29,225 bases of DNA, taken from positions 1 through 29,225 of the IMG/VR virus record IMGVR_UViG_3300050821_005892; one strand, given 5' to 3'. Position 1 is the first letter of the stretch. The number at the start of each line of letters is the position of its first letter. Source of the stretch: a virus. Of the stretch, positions 13,928 to 21,450 are shown in pieces. The notes under the pieces were generated by a model. It saw nothing but the letters and a program-made list of their open reading frames with translations. It did not search any database and was not told the DNA's origin. The translations under genes were made by a program, and so were the position numbers.

Positions 13928-14661
13928 CGCGACCACCGCCACGTGATGCTCGTGATGCACCCGCGACAGTCGGCCGTGTAGACCGTGGACCGGTGGACCG
14001 TCAGCCCGGGGAGGTGCCCGAGCCACCGGAGCGCCCTGTCGGTCGCCGGCCAGCGACGCCACGCACGATGGCCGGCGTGCTCACGCTCGGACTCCCACGC
14101 GTCCCGAGCGCTACCGGTGCAGTAGAAACAGGATGGGCTGCCGTACCCGTCGAGGTTGTCGGCGTACATGAACAGCGCCGGATGCGTCGGTTCGGCGACG
14201 CACTCCAGGCGTTGCAGGCCGGGGAAGCTGGCCGGCGCGCACGTCGGGCAGTGCGTCGCGTCGTCGCCCAGGACCCGGAAGCACAGGTTGCAGAACCACT
14301 CGCAGGCACCGAAGTCGAAGAACTCGCAATACGCGCCGTCCGGCCCGCCGTGGACCGCGTCCGGCGTCCACGGCTCGCCGCAGTGCAGGACGACGGCGTG
14401 GACGGTCGGATCGTCCGGGGTGAAGTTCCCGGCAACGAAGGCGTTGGTATCGGCGGCGAACTTCAGCGCGGTGCGCTGCGTGAACTCCGGGTTGGCCGGA
14501 TCGTCGTCGTCCAGGTCGGGGTTGGCGCGGGTGTGGACGTCGTCGGGTCCGATGATGTGGACGGCCCACTCGGCGTGGCCGTAGTGGTCAGTCCACCACT
14601 GGCTGTCGTCGTAGTGTGCGGCGATCTGCTCGGGCGTGAGCGTGCTGGTCTCGGTGCTCAC
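13924..14661 (-). CDS. Hypothetical zinc-ribbon protein, 245 aa
   Basis: A 245-aa soluble protein with an acidic N-terminal half ([40 protein letters not shown]) and a Cys-rich middle: [22 protein letters not shown] (about 133-154), then CFYC near 188. These give at least one CxxC/CxxC zinc ribbon. The C-terminal part is Arg/Trp-rich ([22 protein letters not shown]). GTG at 14661 overlaps the small upstream gene, and the stop overlaps the transporter start. No family is recognised. Being translationally coupled to the deazaguanine trio, it could be a partner, but the whole operon is coupled, so this is weak evidence. Confidence 0.78.
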   Translation of the reverse strand: MSTETSTLTPEQIAAHYDDSQWWTDHYGHAEWAVHIIGPDDVHTRANPDLDDDDPANPEFTQRTALKFAADTNAFVAGNFTPDDPTVHAVVLHCGEPWTPDAVHGGPDGAYCEFFDFGACEWFCNLCFRVLGDDATHCPTCAPASFPGLQRLECVAEPTHPALFMYADNLDGYGSPSCFYCTGSARDAWESEREHAGHRAWRRWPATDRALRWLGHLPGLTVHRSTVYTADCRGCITSITWRWSR

Positions 14662-14825
14662 AGCGCGCCCCCGGCCCGGAGCTCGCGCTCGATGCTCTCC
14701 AGCGCGGCGACCCTGTCGGCCAGCGACGGGCAGCGTTCCCGGTCGAGCGCGGCGCCCGGGATCCGCTTGGGCAGCGGCCAGGGCCTGACGGGGCCTGCGG
14801 ACGGTTCGTTGCTGTTGTTGCTCAT
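14658..14825 (-). CDS. Small hypothetical protein, 55 aa
   Basis: ATG at 14825 with a strong ribosome site (AAGGGGGAA) opens a 55-codon frame beginning MSNNSNEPSAGPVRPWPLPK and ending in a short helix ([22 protein letters not shown]). Its TGA overlaps the GTG of the following gene. The Ser/Asn/Pro-rich start followed by a helix is typical of small actinophage accessory proteins. No function can be assigned. Confidence 0.7.
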   Translation of the reverse strand: MSNNSNEPSAGPVRPWPLPKRIPGAALDRERCPSLADRVAALESIERELRAGGAL

Positions 14826-14845
14826 GGTGGTTCCCCCTTGCGTGG

Positions 14846-15208
14846 TTAGTGGTCGGCGGTGTCGTGGTCTGCGAACAGGCCGCAGATGGCCGTGAAGCGG
14901 TGGTCCGGGTCCGCGGCGAGTTCGCCGTCGAGCCGGAGCAGTTCGGTGGTGACGCGCCGGTCGGTGATGCGGCGCGGCAGGTTGGGTCGCTGCGGGACGT
15001 CCTTGTCCCGGCTGTCGATCGGCGGCAGCGGTTCAGGTGCGGCAGCCCTCGGCGGCATCGGGCCGGCGAGCACCCTGTAGCCGCGACGCCGGTCACGCCA
15101 CGTCCGGAGCGCCGCATGCGCCGACGTCAGGAGTTCCACGGCGGCCGGGACCACGTACACGGCGAACACGGCCAGCAGGAACGCGCAGACGATGACCTTG
15201 AAGCTCAC
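14846..15208 (-). CDS. Small single-pass membrane protein, 120 aa
   Basis: The N-terminus (VIVCAFLLAVFAVYVVPAAVELL, about 5-27) is a membrane helix, followed by an Arg-rich stretch (LRTWRDRRRGYR) that should stay in the cytoplasm. A Pro-rich linker leads to RITDRRVTTELLRLDGELAADPDHRF, a short helical end. GTG at 15208 overlaps the upstream stop (GTGA). It is an unrecognised membrane-anchored early protein. Confidence 0.75.
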   Translation of the reverse strand: MSFKVIVCAFLLAVFAVYVVPAAVELLTSAHAALRTWRDRRRGYRVLAGPMPPRAAAPEPLPPIDSRDKDVPQRPNLPRRITDRRVTTELLRLDGELAADPDHRFTAICGLFADHDTADH

Positions 15209-15561
15209 GACGGGTCACCGCCGACGCGCTGCCACTGCCGGACCCCGGAGCGCCCGGAGGACGGCCGGTGCGACTGGTCCCAGCCGACCGGTTCGACCCG
15301 CAGTTCGCGGTGCAGCCTGGCGAACAGCAGCCCCCACCAGTTGCAGTGCGCCGGCTCCGGGATCTCCTTGGCTCTCTTCGCGTCGAAGGACGTCCACGGT
15401 CCGGGTGCCTCGTCGGCGTAGTCGAGGATCTTGGGCTCGGCGATGTTCTCCCAGTCGACGCGGCCACGGGCGACAGCGATCTGTTCGGGTGTCGAGGCGC
15501 AGGCGGCACGGGCTATGAGCGCGGCCTGTCCCGGAATGTGGGTGGTGCGGAGTCTCGTCAT
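15205..15561 (-). CDS. Hypothetical protein, 118 aa
   Basis: A 118-aa soluble protein. It has an Ala-rich N-terminal helix (QAALIARAACASTPEQIAVARG), then DWENIAEPKILDYADEAPGPW and a Trp-rich part (HCNWWGLLFARLHRELRVEPVGWDQSH). ATG at 15561 has GGAAG 8 nt upstream and follows a strong hairpin at 15645-15677, so it may be read from a newly initiated or attenuated transcript. I do not recognise it. Confidence 0.72.
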   Translation of the reverse strand: MTRLRTTHIPGQAALIARAACASTPEQIAVARGRVDWENIAEPKILDYADEAPGPWTSFDAKRAKEIPEPAHCNWWGLLFARLHRELRVEPVGWDQSHRPSSGRSGVRQWQRVGGDPS

Positions 15562-15644
15562 GCCAGCGGCTTCCTGGGCGGATGCGGGTGTTGCGGTGTG
15601 GACCGGCGGGCGCCTCTTGGCAGGTGAGGCGGCCGCCGGCCGGT

Positions 15645-15677
15645 GTCCGTCCCGCGTAGGGGGGTACGCGGGCGGAC
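15645..15677 (-). other. Strong 13-bp hairpin after the 69-aa membrane protein gene
   Basis: GTCCG-T-CCCGCGTA (15645-15658) pairs with TACGCGGG-CGGAC (15665-15677), leaving one bulged T and a 6-nt loop. It starts 2 nt past the stop of the upstream gene. There is no T-run. The gap 15562-15679 holds no other gene that I can support. Confidence 0.6.
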
Positions 15678-15679
15678 GA

Positions 15680-15889
15680 TCAGGGGGCCGGTTTGTCGGC
15701 CGGGGGTTCCTCGGGGTGCTGCTCGCGCCAGACCGCGCTGGGCCTCGCCGAGTTCAGTGACCGCCACTCCTCGATCTCGGTCCGGTCGGCGGCCTTGCGT
15801 CGTTTGCGCCACTCCAGGAACAGCACCGTTGGCCACCAGATCGCGACGACGACCGCGACGAAGATGCCAGCGTGTTCGAAGAACTTCAC
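15680..15889 (-). CDS. Small single-pass membrane protein, 69 aa
   Basis: A 69-aa protein beginning with KFFEHAGIFVAVVVAIWWPTVLFL, one membrane helix, followed by a basic stretch EWRKRRKAADR and a charged soluble tail with SARPSAVWREQHPEEPP. The 'positive-inside' pattern places the tail in the cytoplasm. GTG at 15889 overlaps the exonuclease stop (GTGA). The function is unknown. Confidence 0.75.
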   Translation of the reverse strand: MKFFEHAGIFVAVVVAIWWPTVLFLEWRKRRKAADRTEIEEWRSLNSARPSAVWREQHPEEPPADKPAP

Positions 15890-16620
15890 GAGGCCACCGC
15901 CATCGCCTTGTCCAGCAGCGGCCAGCCGGTCTCGACGACCTCACGCGGCTCGCCGTCCTGCCGCTTGCGGTCGAAGTGACCCTGAAGGCTGGCGTTCTGT
16001 TCGGACCGCCAGCCGACCTGCGCGGCGTGCAGTTCGTCCACGCCCATCCGGGTCAGTTGCGGGTACCTGGCGCCGAGCTTGTACATCAGCCGAGCCGTCG
16101 CCAGGGCGTCAGCATCCGAGGCGTGGGCGTCCGCGCCGAGCGGAACCTCGTAGTGCTCGCACACGGCCGTCAGGGTGCGCTTCCCCTTGCGGTACTTGTC
16201 GACGGCCTTGTCAATGACGTGTGGGTCGAGAACCGGGGCGATCGGCCGGCCGAGACGTTCCGCAACGGTCGGCAATCCGTACCGCCTGCACTCGCAGTGC
16301 AGCATCGACAGGTCGAACGCGCCGTTGAACGCAACCAGCACTTCCGCGCGATCCAGGGCGGCGGCGAGGGAGCCTGCGATCTCGTCGATCGCGGTCGACG
16401 CCGGGGTCCCGGACTTCGTCACCATCTCATCGGTGATCTTGTGGACTTCGGTGGCGCCGGCCGGGATCGGCACGCCCGGGTTGACGATCCACGTCTTCGG
16501 ATCCTTCGGCTCCACTGCCCCGACATGGATGACGGCCGCCGACACGAACCGGCAGGTCGTCACGTCCACGCCCGTCGACTCCACGTCGAAGGCGCACCAT
16601 CGGGCATCCATCCAACTCAT
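15886..16620 (-). CDS. DnaQ-like DEDDh 3'-5' exonuclease
   Basis: A 244-aa exonuclease of the DnaQ (epsilon) superfamily, removing nucleotides from 3' ends for proofreading or repair. The acidic residues are visible: FDVESTG (Asp12, Glu14), FNGAFDLSML (Asp103) and HASDADALATA (His166, Asp171), i.e. Exo I, II and III of the DEDDh type. VHKITDEMV (59-67) is the usual 'HGIt.emv'-like segment. A C-terminal tail of about 50 residues (WRSEQNASLQGHFDRKRQDG) is extra. ATG at 16620 overlaps the SWIM gene stop (ATGA). No DNA polymerase gene is seen in this window. Confidence 0.92.
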   Translation of the reverse strand: MSWMDARWCAFDVESTGVDVTTCRFVSAAVIHVGAVEPKDPKTWIVNPGVPIPAGATEVHKITDEMVTKSGTPASTAIDEIAGSLAAALDRAEVLVAFNGAFDLSMLHCECRRYGLPTVAERLGRPIAPVLDPHVIDKAVDKYRKGKRTLTAVCEHYEVPLGADAHASDADALATARLMYKLGARYPQLTRMGVDELHAAQVGWRSEQNASLQGHFDRKRQDGEPREVVETGWPLLDKAMAVAS

Positions 16621-16982
16621 GCCGCGTCCTCCGCCCGCTCCGGGCAGTCGTCCTCGTGATGGCCCGGCTCGCGGCACCAGGCACACGAAGCCGACGGCGA
16701 CGCCTCGACCGGAGCGCTCACCGGATGCCCGACGACCAGCGCCACCGCAGTCCGGTGCCCGCACGGCTGCTCGGTACCACACGAGCACGACCACGTCCCG
16801 GACCGGTAGCCGACGCTGTAGACGCCGTTGTGCCCGACGACGCGCCCCAGCACCTCATGGGGGACCGCGTCGCGGCTCGGGACCGACCGAGCGTGCACGA
16901 CGCACACCCGGCCTTCCCGCAGCGCTTTCAACGCGTAGGCCCGCGGCTTGTTCACGGCCGGCGCCGTCACGGTCTCAGCCAT
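16617..16982 (-). CDS. SWIM-type zinc finger protein with zinc knuckle
   Basis: A 121-aa protein. Residues 64-80 (WSCSCGTEQPCGHRTAV) fit the SWIM pattern CxC...CxH (Cys66, Cys68, Cys74, His76). A second motif, CAWCREPGHHEDDC (100-113), resembles a CCHC zinc knuckle. The N-terminal part has ALKALREGRVCVVH and VYSVGYRSGTW strands. SWIM proteins often assist recombinases, and this gene lies directly downstream of RecT with an 8-nt overlap. ATG at 16982 is the best start; longer frames run into RecT antisense-like composition. A recombination-accessory role is inferred. Confidence 0.82.
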   Translation of the reverse strand: MAETVTAPAVNKPRAYALKALREGRVCVVHARSVPSRDAVPHEVLGRVVGHNGVYSVGYRSGTWSCSCGTEQPCGHRTAVALVVGHPVSAPVEASPSASCAWCREPGHHEDDCPERAEDAA

Positions 16983-17862
16983 CGGAACCGCCACCCATCG
17001 CCGCCTGCATGGCCTCGAACTCCCCGGCCATCGGCGCCTGGCCGGACTCCGGCAGCACCTCGCCGGCGATGGCGTCACGCTCGACGCGGACGGTGGCGTC
17101 CTCCGGCGCGTGACCCGGTTCCAGGTCGACCCTCAGGCCGCCGTCGACCGCCATTGCCGAGGCGAATTCGGCGGACTTCGGCATGTACTTGGAGACCATC
17201 CGCACGGTCGTCTTCAGCGCCATGCCCTCGAAGTTGTCCTTCCACGGACCGAAGATCACACCTTCCTTGGTCTTGGTCGTGGCGTACTGGTCCCGGTGCT
17301 CCTCGACTTCGGACTTGGACATGTTGTAGAACACGTATCCGCCGTTGGTGTACTTGACGACGGTGTAGAAGGCTCGGGCCTCGCCGCGCGGGCCGTCGAG
17401 GAACGGCTTGTGGACCAGGTTGTCGTTGACGCCGTAGTCGACGTCGTACACGTCGTTGGCGTGCACCGTGCGCGCCATCAGCGACGCGACGCGGCCGTGC
17501 CGGTAGCCCAGTTCGATGTAGCCCTTGTAGCCGAGGATGAGCTGCGCCTTGAAGCCGCGGGACTTGTAGTCCCAGAACGGCAGCACCCAGGCGTGATCCA
17601 GGACGCCGGGCCGCAGTCCGAGTTGCGCGCAGTTCATCAGCGCCCCCAGCACGGACGTCGGTTCGCACTGGTCGAGCTTCGGGGTGTTGCGCACTGCCGT
17701 GATCGCGTCCCGGATCAGCTGTGCGGCCTCCATGCCCTTGGGCATGGCCAGCTGGTATTGGGACTGCATGGAGCGGATCTGCTCGCCCAGGGTGCGGGCG
17801 CCGTCGTTTTCCGCGACGCCGTTGCGCTGCGCGGAGACTCGCTGTGCGAGGTCGTTGCCCAT
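16975..17862 (-). CDS. recT: RecT-family single-strand annealing protein
   Basis: A 295-aa RecT/Redbeta-type protein that anneals complementary single strands during phage recombination. Diagnostic segments are AAQLIRDAITAVRNTPKLDQCEPTSVLGALMNCAQLGL, the LDHAWVLPFWDYKSRG, AQLILGYKGYIELGYR core, ARTVHANDVYDVDYG and EGMALKTTVRMVSKYMPKS, all typical for RecT. (Each is given in pieces.) The C-terminal tail is acidic and Gly-rich. ATG at 17862 has AAGGAG 7 nt upstream and forms a TGATG junction with the YqaJ exonuclease, its functional partner. Confidence 0.95.
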   Translation of the reverse strand: MGNDLAQRVSAQRNGVAENDGARTLGEQIRSMQSQYQLAMPKGMEAAQLIRDAITAVRNTPKLDQCEPTSVLGALMNCAQLGLRPGVLDHAWVLPFWDYKSRGFKAQLILGYKGYIELGYRHGRVASLMARTVHANDVYDVDYGVNDNLVHKPFLDGPRGEARAFYTVVKYTNGGYVFYNMSKSEVEEHRDQYATTKTKEGVIFGPWKDNFEGMALKTTVRMVSKYMPKSAEFASAMAVDGGLRVDLEPGHAPEDATVRVERDAIAGEVLPESGQAPMAGEFEAMQAAMGGGSDG

Positions 17863-18875
17863 CAGGACTCCTTGGTCACGAGGAAGCGGCGCGAGCGGTA
17901 GCGCCGGTGAAGGTCTGGGTGGTCGGCCTTGAGCGCCTTGGCGTCCAGGGATTCGATCGGCCGCATGTAGGTCGCTGCCAGGTCCGGGTTCTCGGCGGCG
18001 AACGCCTCGGCGTTGAACTGGCCGGTGTTGCGCCAGGACACGACCGGCTTGTCGCCGGACAGGCCTGCCTGCGCCGCGCCCAGCTCGGCCTCGAGGGTGT
18101 TGCGGCACAGCTGCTGGTCGGCTTCCATGCGCTTGATCTCCGCGCCGATCGCCCGGTAGGTGGCCGCGGCGGCGAGAGCCTCGAGAGAGAGGCCGACCGC
18201 GTCCTCGTCGGCGTGCGGGTGCATGCGTGCGAGCAGTTCGGCGGTGGCGACGCTGCCGTCGATGGCCGGCGGGGTGCGGTCGCACACCATCTGCCAGAAC
18301 TCGGCCTCGATGGCGGTCATGTCGGCGATCAGGGCTTCGTCCCGCTCGACGCGGCGGATGACCGGCGGATGACCGGCGACCGCCGCCACGGCCCAGCCGT
18401 GGCCGAGTCCGGTGACCGCGAGCCCGTGCTGCAACTGGGCTTCGGCGCCGTCGGCGACCTGGTCGTCGTCCCATTCGGACGCCCGGTACATGCTCGTGTT
18501 CTTGATCTCCAGCAGCCCGCGGTCGGCGGTGATGCGGTCCGGGGTCAGCAGCTGCCAGGGGCGCTCGTTGTTCGACAGCAGTCCGCAGCGGTACACGGCG
18601 ATGCCGGTCTTCTTTGCGAACCAGTCGGCGATGACCGGCTCGACGTCCCGACCCCACTCCATGGCGTCGTTGTCCTCGCGTTCGGGAGCGTCGCCGAGTT
18701 TGTCGAAGTACACGCCGAGGCGGGACTTCCACCGGTCCATGCCGAGGACGGCCAGGGCGTCGGAACCGCCGATGCCTGATTGGCGCAGTGCCAGCCACTT
18801 GTCGCGGTCGGCGTCGGCTGGCGCGAGCTCGGTGACGCAGTCGATGGCGAAGGGCAGTGCTGCGAGGGTGGTCAA
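17862..18875 (-). CDS. YqaJ-like viral recombinase (lambda-exonuclease family nuclease)
   Basis: A 337-aa PD-(D/E)xK exonuclease that resects double-strand ends to feed RecT. Family motifs: WLALRQSGIGGSDALAVLG (27-45), MEWGRDVEPVIADWF (72-86), LTPDRI (110-115, catalytic Asp113) and LLEIKNT (121-127, Glu123-x-Lys125). The C-terminal part includes a helical region (LEALAAAATYRAIGAEIKRMEADQQ) as in YqaJ. The likely start is TTG at 18875 in a TTGA overlap with the upstream stop, preceded by GAGG 8 nt away; no ATG lies near. It is paired with recT by TGATG. Confidence 0.9.
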   Translation of the reverse strand: MTTLAALPFAIDCVTELAPADADRDKWLALRQSGIGGSDALAVLGMDRWKSRLGVYFDKLGDAPEREDNDAMEWGRDVEPVIADWFAKKTGIAVYRCGLLSNNERPWQLLTPDRITADRGLLEIKNTSMYRASEWDDDQVADGAEAQLQHGLAVTGLGHGWAVAAVAGHPPVIRRVERDEALIADMTAIEAEFWQMVCDRTPPAIDGSVATAELLARMHPHADEDAVGLSLEALAAAATYRAIGAEIKRMEADQQLCRNTLEAELGAAQAGLSGDKPVVSWRNTGQFNAEAFAAENPDLAATYMRPIESLDAKALKADHPDLHRRYRSRRFLVTKES

Positions 18876-19138
18876 AACGGCACCTCTTCCGTTTCCGGCG
18901 CGTTGAACGGCGATACGTCCAAGAGGGGGGTGAGGCCGAGGCGTATGGCGTCGTGGATGGCTTCCCAGCGACGTGCCAACTCCGTGGATCTGGCCGCTTC
19001 GGCAAGATGTTCGGCAACGGTCCGCTGGCACGCGTCCGCCCGGCGCTGGCATTCGGCGGCGTCCTCGCGCCACTCGCGGATATGCCGACGGACCTCGGCG
19101 AGCTGGTGCTCGCGCAGTTTGCCTTCGTCAGCGGTCAC
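18872..19138 (-). CDS. Coiled-coil protein, 88 aa
   Basis: An 88-aa protein, mostly one charged helix (GKLREHQLAEVRRHIREWREDAAEC, RTVAEHLAEAARSTELARRW), ending with a short tail LDVSPFNAPETEEVPF. The acidic tip EEVPF recalls the DDxPF end by which SSB proteins recruit partners, though this is only a resemblance. GTG at 19138 overlaps the upstream stop (GTGA). It sits just upstream of the YqaJ/RecT pair. The function is unknown. Confidence 0.75.
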   Translation of the reverse strand: MTADEGKLREHQLAEVRRHIREWREDAAECQRRADACQRTVAEHLAEAARSTELARRWEAIHDAIRLGLTPLLDVSPFNAPETEEVPF

Positions 19139-19521
19139 AGCTCGCCCCCGATGGCCCACGGCAGTCCGGCGGCTTCCCGTTCCTTACCGACCGCGGTGAG
19201 GGACCGCAGGTTGACATCGGCGGCCCGCACGATCTGGCAGCCCGTGCACCGGCACTCGGCGAACGTGTCACGGCCGGTCTCGGTCATCGCCCACGTCTGG
19301 TGGCCGGCGAGGATCTCGTTGACCGCCTTCTCGGTGTCCCGCAGCATGGCCCGCAGCTCGCTGATGGTCTCGGCGAACTCGGCCTCACGGCAGTCGCAGG
19401 CAACGCGGTGCGCCTTGCACGCGGCATGTCGCGGGTCGCAGGTGTCGCGCGGGACGGTGTAGACGACGCGGGTGCCGTCGCCGAACGTGACGGTCGGCAG
19501 CGGGCCGACGAGCGCGGTCAT
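19135..19521 (-). CDS. Hypothetical Cys-rich protein, 128 aa
   Basis: A 128-aa protein containing CDPRHAACKAHRVACDCREAEFAETI (about 28-53) and CRCTGCQIVRAADVNLRSL (about 90-108), so about eight cysteines in two clusters able to bind metal. The stretch between them is helical. ATG at 19521 overlaps the upstream stop (ATGA), and the stop overlaps the next GTG. No known family is recognised; a zinc-binding structural protein is likely. Confidence 0.75.
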   Translation of the reverse strand: MTALVGPLPTVTFGDGTRVVYTVPRDTCDPRHAACKAHRVACDCREAEFAETISELRAMLRDTEKAVNEILAGHQTWAMTETGRDTFAECRCTGCQIVRAADVNLRSLTAVGKEREAAGLPWAIGGEL

Positions 19522-19844
19522 GCCGCACCCCGAGACCAGTCGACGCGCCCGACCGACTCGCGCCAGTCGCCCGCGAGCGGCTCCGTCTTGTTCACGACCC
19601 GGCGGCGACGGCCCATGTACTCCGACGCCACGCCCTCGCCGACGACCTGCTCGACGACGTCCAGCGACGCCAGTCTCAGCAACGCGTCCCAGCGGGCGTC
19701 AGCCTCGCCGATCCAGTACTCGGACCCGGGCGGCGGTTCGGCGTTCCCGGCCCGCTGCTCGCGGGTGTGGCCGCGAGCCTGCTTCGCGGCCTCGTGGGCG
19801 GCTCCGAACGCCGCCAGCACGTCGGTCCACGTCGCGGCGGCCAT
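19518..19844 (-). CDS. Hypothetical protein, 108 aa
   Basis: A 108-aa soluble protein with an Ala-rich helical start (AAATWTDVLAAFGAAHEAAKQARG), then a SEYWIGEADARWDALLRLASLDVVEQVVGEG core and a basic end (EYMGRRRRVVNKTEPLAGDWRES). ATG at 19844 was chosen because it makes a TGATG junction with the upstream gene; an earlier start at 19856 would lie inside it. No family is recognised. Confidence 0.74.
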   Translation of the reverse strand: MAAATWTDVLAAFGAAHEAAKQARGHTREQRAGNAEPPPGSEYWIGEADARWDALLRLASLDVVEQVVGEGVASEYMGRRRRVVNKTEPLAGDWRESVGRVDWSRGAA

Positions 19845-20287
19845 CAGAGCCCCCACTTCTCGCGGGCCTCGGCGATCGCGCCGAGCGTCCGGTCCAGGTC
19901 ACCGATCGGGCACGAGGCCAGCGACTCCAGCGCATACCGCGCGCCGCACGTCGTGTGGTCGCCCATCGCGCGCACGATCAGGCCGTTGAAGTCCAGGTCC
20001 GCCCACAGGTAGGAGCCCTCGAAATCCACCGCCACCGGGATGCCGAGACGGCGGGCCGCCACGATGATGTCGGTCAAGGTCTCATCCCCGTCGCACGGCG
20101 GCATGACCACCGTCAGGCGCGGCGGGCCGACCATCAGCAGCGCCGACGGGTCGTCGACCCTGCGCATGATCACGTCGCAGAACGTGGGACGCTCCGCACC
20201 GAACTGGGCGAAGTCCGCGACGGCGACCAGGCACTGACGCAGGCCGCGGGTGGGACGGAAGGCCGGGGTGGTGATCGCGGCGCTCAT
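19844..20287 (-). CDS. Hypothetical protein, 147 aa
   Basis: A mixed alpha/beta protein. Hydrophobic strands LLMVGPPRLTVVMPPCDGDETLTDIIVAARRLGIPVAVDFEG alternate with helices, as in a small Rossmann-like or nuclease-like fold, and HTTCGARYALESLASCPIGD carries two cysteines. No catalytic motif can be named. ATG at 20287 overlaps the upstream stop (ATGA), and the gene ends in TGATG with the next. It is translated with the run of small genes upstream of the recombination set. Confidence 0.75.
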   Translation of the reverse strand: MSAAITTPAFRPTRGLRQCLVAVADFAQFGAERPTFCDVIMRRVDDPSALLMVGPPRLTVVMPPCDGDETLTDIIVAARRLGIPVAVDFEGSYLWADLDFNGLIVRAMGDHTTCGARYALESLASCPIGDLDRTLGAIAEAREKWGL

Positions 20288-20685
20288 GCGGACACCTCCG
20301 GCGCCGACTCGGCCGCAGCCTCGCTGTTGTCAGCCGAAGGCTCGGGGTCCGCCTTGACCGGGTCCTCGTCCGCAGCCTCGTCGCGCGGCATGAAGAACCA
20401 CAGCGACACCCGGCCGCCGGGGAACGTCGCCGACACCCCCTCCATGTCCGGCGTGTCCGCCCGCTCCAGAGCCGCCCCGTTGCCGCCGAACGCGTCCAGC
20501 AGCAGACTCAGTGCGGAACCCGGATCCTTCACCGCGCCCAGCGGCACGACCATGTTCCGGAACATCCCCTCCAGCAGCTGCGCGACCTCCGGCCGGTTCG
20601 TGATCGTCCGGATGAGGCCGTTCAGCCCGGCGATCTGGTGGACGGCCGTCGTGTTGAGCAGCGGTGAGACCGTGGTCGTGGTCAT
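20284..20685 (-). CDS. Hypothetical protein with acidic tail, 133 aa
   Basis: A 133-aa protein with a helical N-terminal part (TAVHQIAGLNGLIRTITNRPEVAQLLEGMFRNM), a strand region (GVSATFPGGRVSLWFFMPRD) and a C-terminal tail of about 30 residues very rich in Glu, Asp, Ala and Ser (AADEDPVKADPEPSADNSEA). The acidic tail could mimic DNA or mediate partner contact. ATG at 20685 overlaps the upstream stop (ATGA). No family is recognised. Confidence 0.75.
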   Translation of the reverse strand: MTTTTVSPLLNTTAVHQIAGLNGLIRTITNRPEVAQLLEGMFRNMVVPLGAVKDPGSALSLLLDAFGGNGAALERADTPDMEGVSATFPGGRVSLWFFMPRDEAADEDPVKADPEPSADNSEAAAESAPEVSA

Positions 20686-21344
20686 CGGGAGGCCTGCCTT
20701 CCGGTAGTGGCGCCGCCCGCGAACTCGCCGAGGCTGACGGCGGTGAACGTGGCCGTGTCGAGGGAACCCGCCGGGCGCCCGGGACCGCCGGCATGGCCGG
20801 GGATCATCGCGACGCGGTTCAGGAACGACCGCAGAGTCCGGTCGGCCGCCGTGTCGCCGTGGAACCAGTCGCCATCGACGCGGGTGGTGCGCACCGGGTT
20901 GGCGGCGGTGAGGCCGAAGTAGTCGCCGAGGTTCGCGTAGGAGTCCTCGGACCCGCCGTGCGGGGGTGGCGTGGCGGTGGGGTTCGCGTAGACGGCGGAC
21001 AGGACGCGCGCCACGACCGACAGGTCCCCGGTGTCGCGGTCGTCGCAGGGCGTGGAGTGCCGGGGCGCCTTCGGGGCTTCGGCGACGCGGGGGAACATCA
21101 CGGTGAGTCCGTCGCTGGCCAGGCCCGAGATCTGGGTGAGGCCGCTGGGACTGGTGTAGTCGACCTGCGGGCGGTGCCTCATCCCCGGGACCTGCGGGGA
21201 GTAGGGCAACGGCGCGGGCGCCTTGGTGGCCGGCGGCGCGGTAACGGCCTGGGGTGTTACGGCGACCCGGGGTGGCGAACCCGCACTGTGACGGGCTGGC
21301 TTGCGGGTGCGTCGTCGTGCAAACTGGAACACGGGTGCCCACAT
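20682..21344 (-). CDS. Hypothetical protein, 220 aa
   Basis: The first 70 residues are Pro/Arg/Ala-rich and probably disordered. The C-terminal 140 residues look folded, with DLSVVARVLSAVYANPTATPPP, YANLGDYFGLTAANPVRTTRVDGDWFHGDTAADRTL and SLDTATFTAVSLGEFAGGATTG. ATG at 21344 is assumed; an in-frame GTG at 21332 has a better-spaced AAGGA. The 106-bp gap before it (21345-21450) holds only a weak 5-bp hairpin at 21436-21449 and no obvious promoter. I do not recognise the family. Confidence 0.68.
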   Translation of the reverse strand: MWAPVFQFARRRTRKPARHSAGSPPRVAVTPQAVTAPPATKAPAPLPYSPQVPGMRHRPQVDYTSPSGLTQISGLASDGLTVMFPRVAEAPKAPRHSTPCDDRDTGDLSVVARVLSAVYANPTATPPPHGGSEDSYANLGDYFGLTAANPVRTTRVDGDWFHGDTAADRTLRSFLNRVAMIPGHAGGPGRPAGSLDTATFTAVSLGEFAGGATTGRQASR

Positions 21345-21450
21345 CCTTACGTTGACGGTTAATCGGTGGTTTTCTGGTGGGCGTTCAGTAGCGACGCGGC
21401 AAGGCGGTTGACTGGATGGCCCCGGTCGGCCGCCGCCGCTGTTTAGCGGG

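Noticed and set aside
15558-15944. Minus-strand frame ending in an apparent ATGA overlap at 15558
   Set aside because: Its only start lies antiphase inside the exonuclease and 69-aa genes, the product is Arg/Pro-rich, and the overlap arises simply because the next gene starts ATGA.
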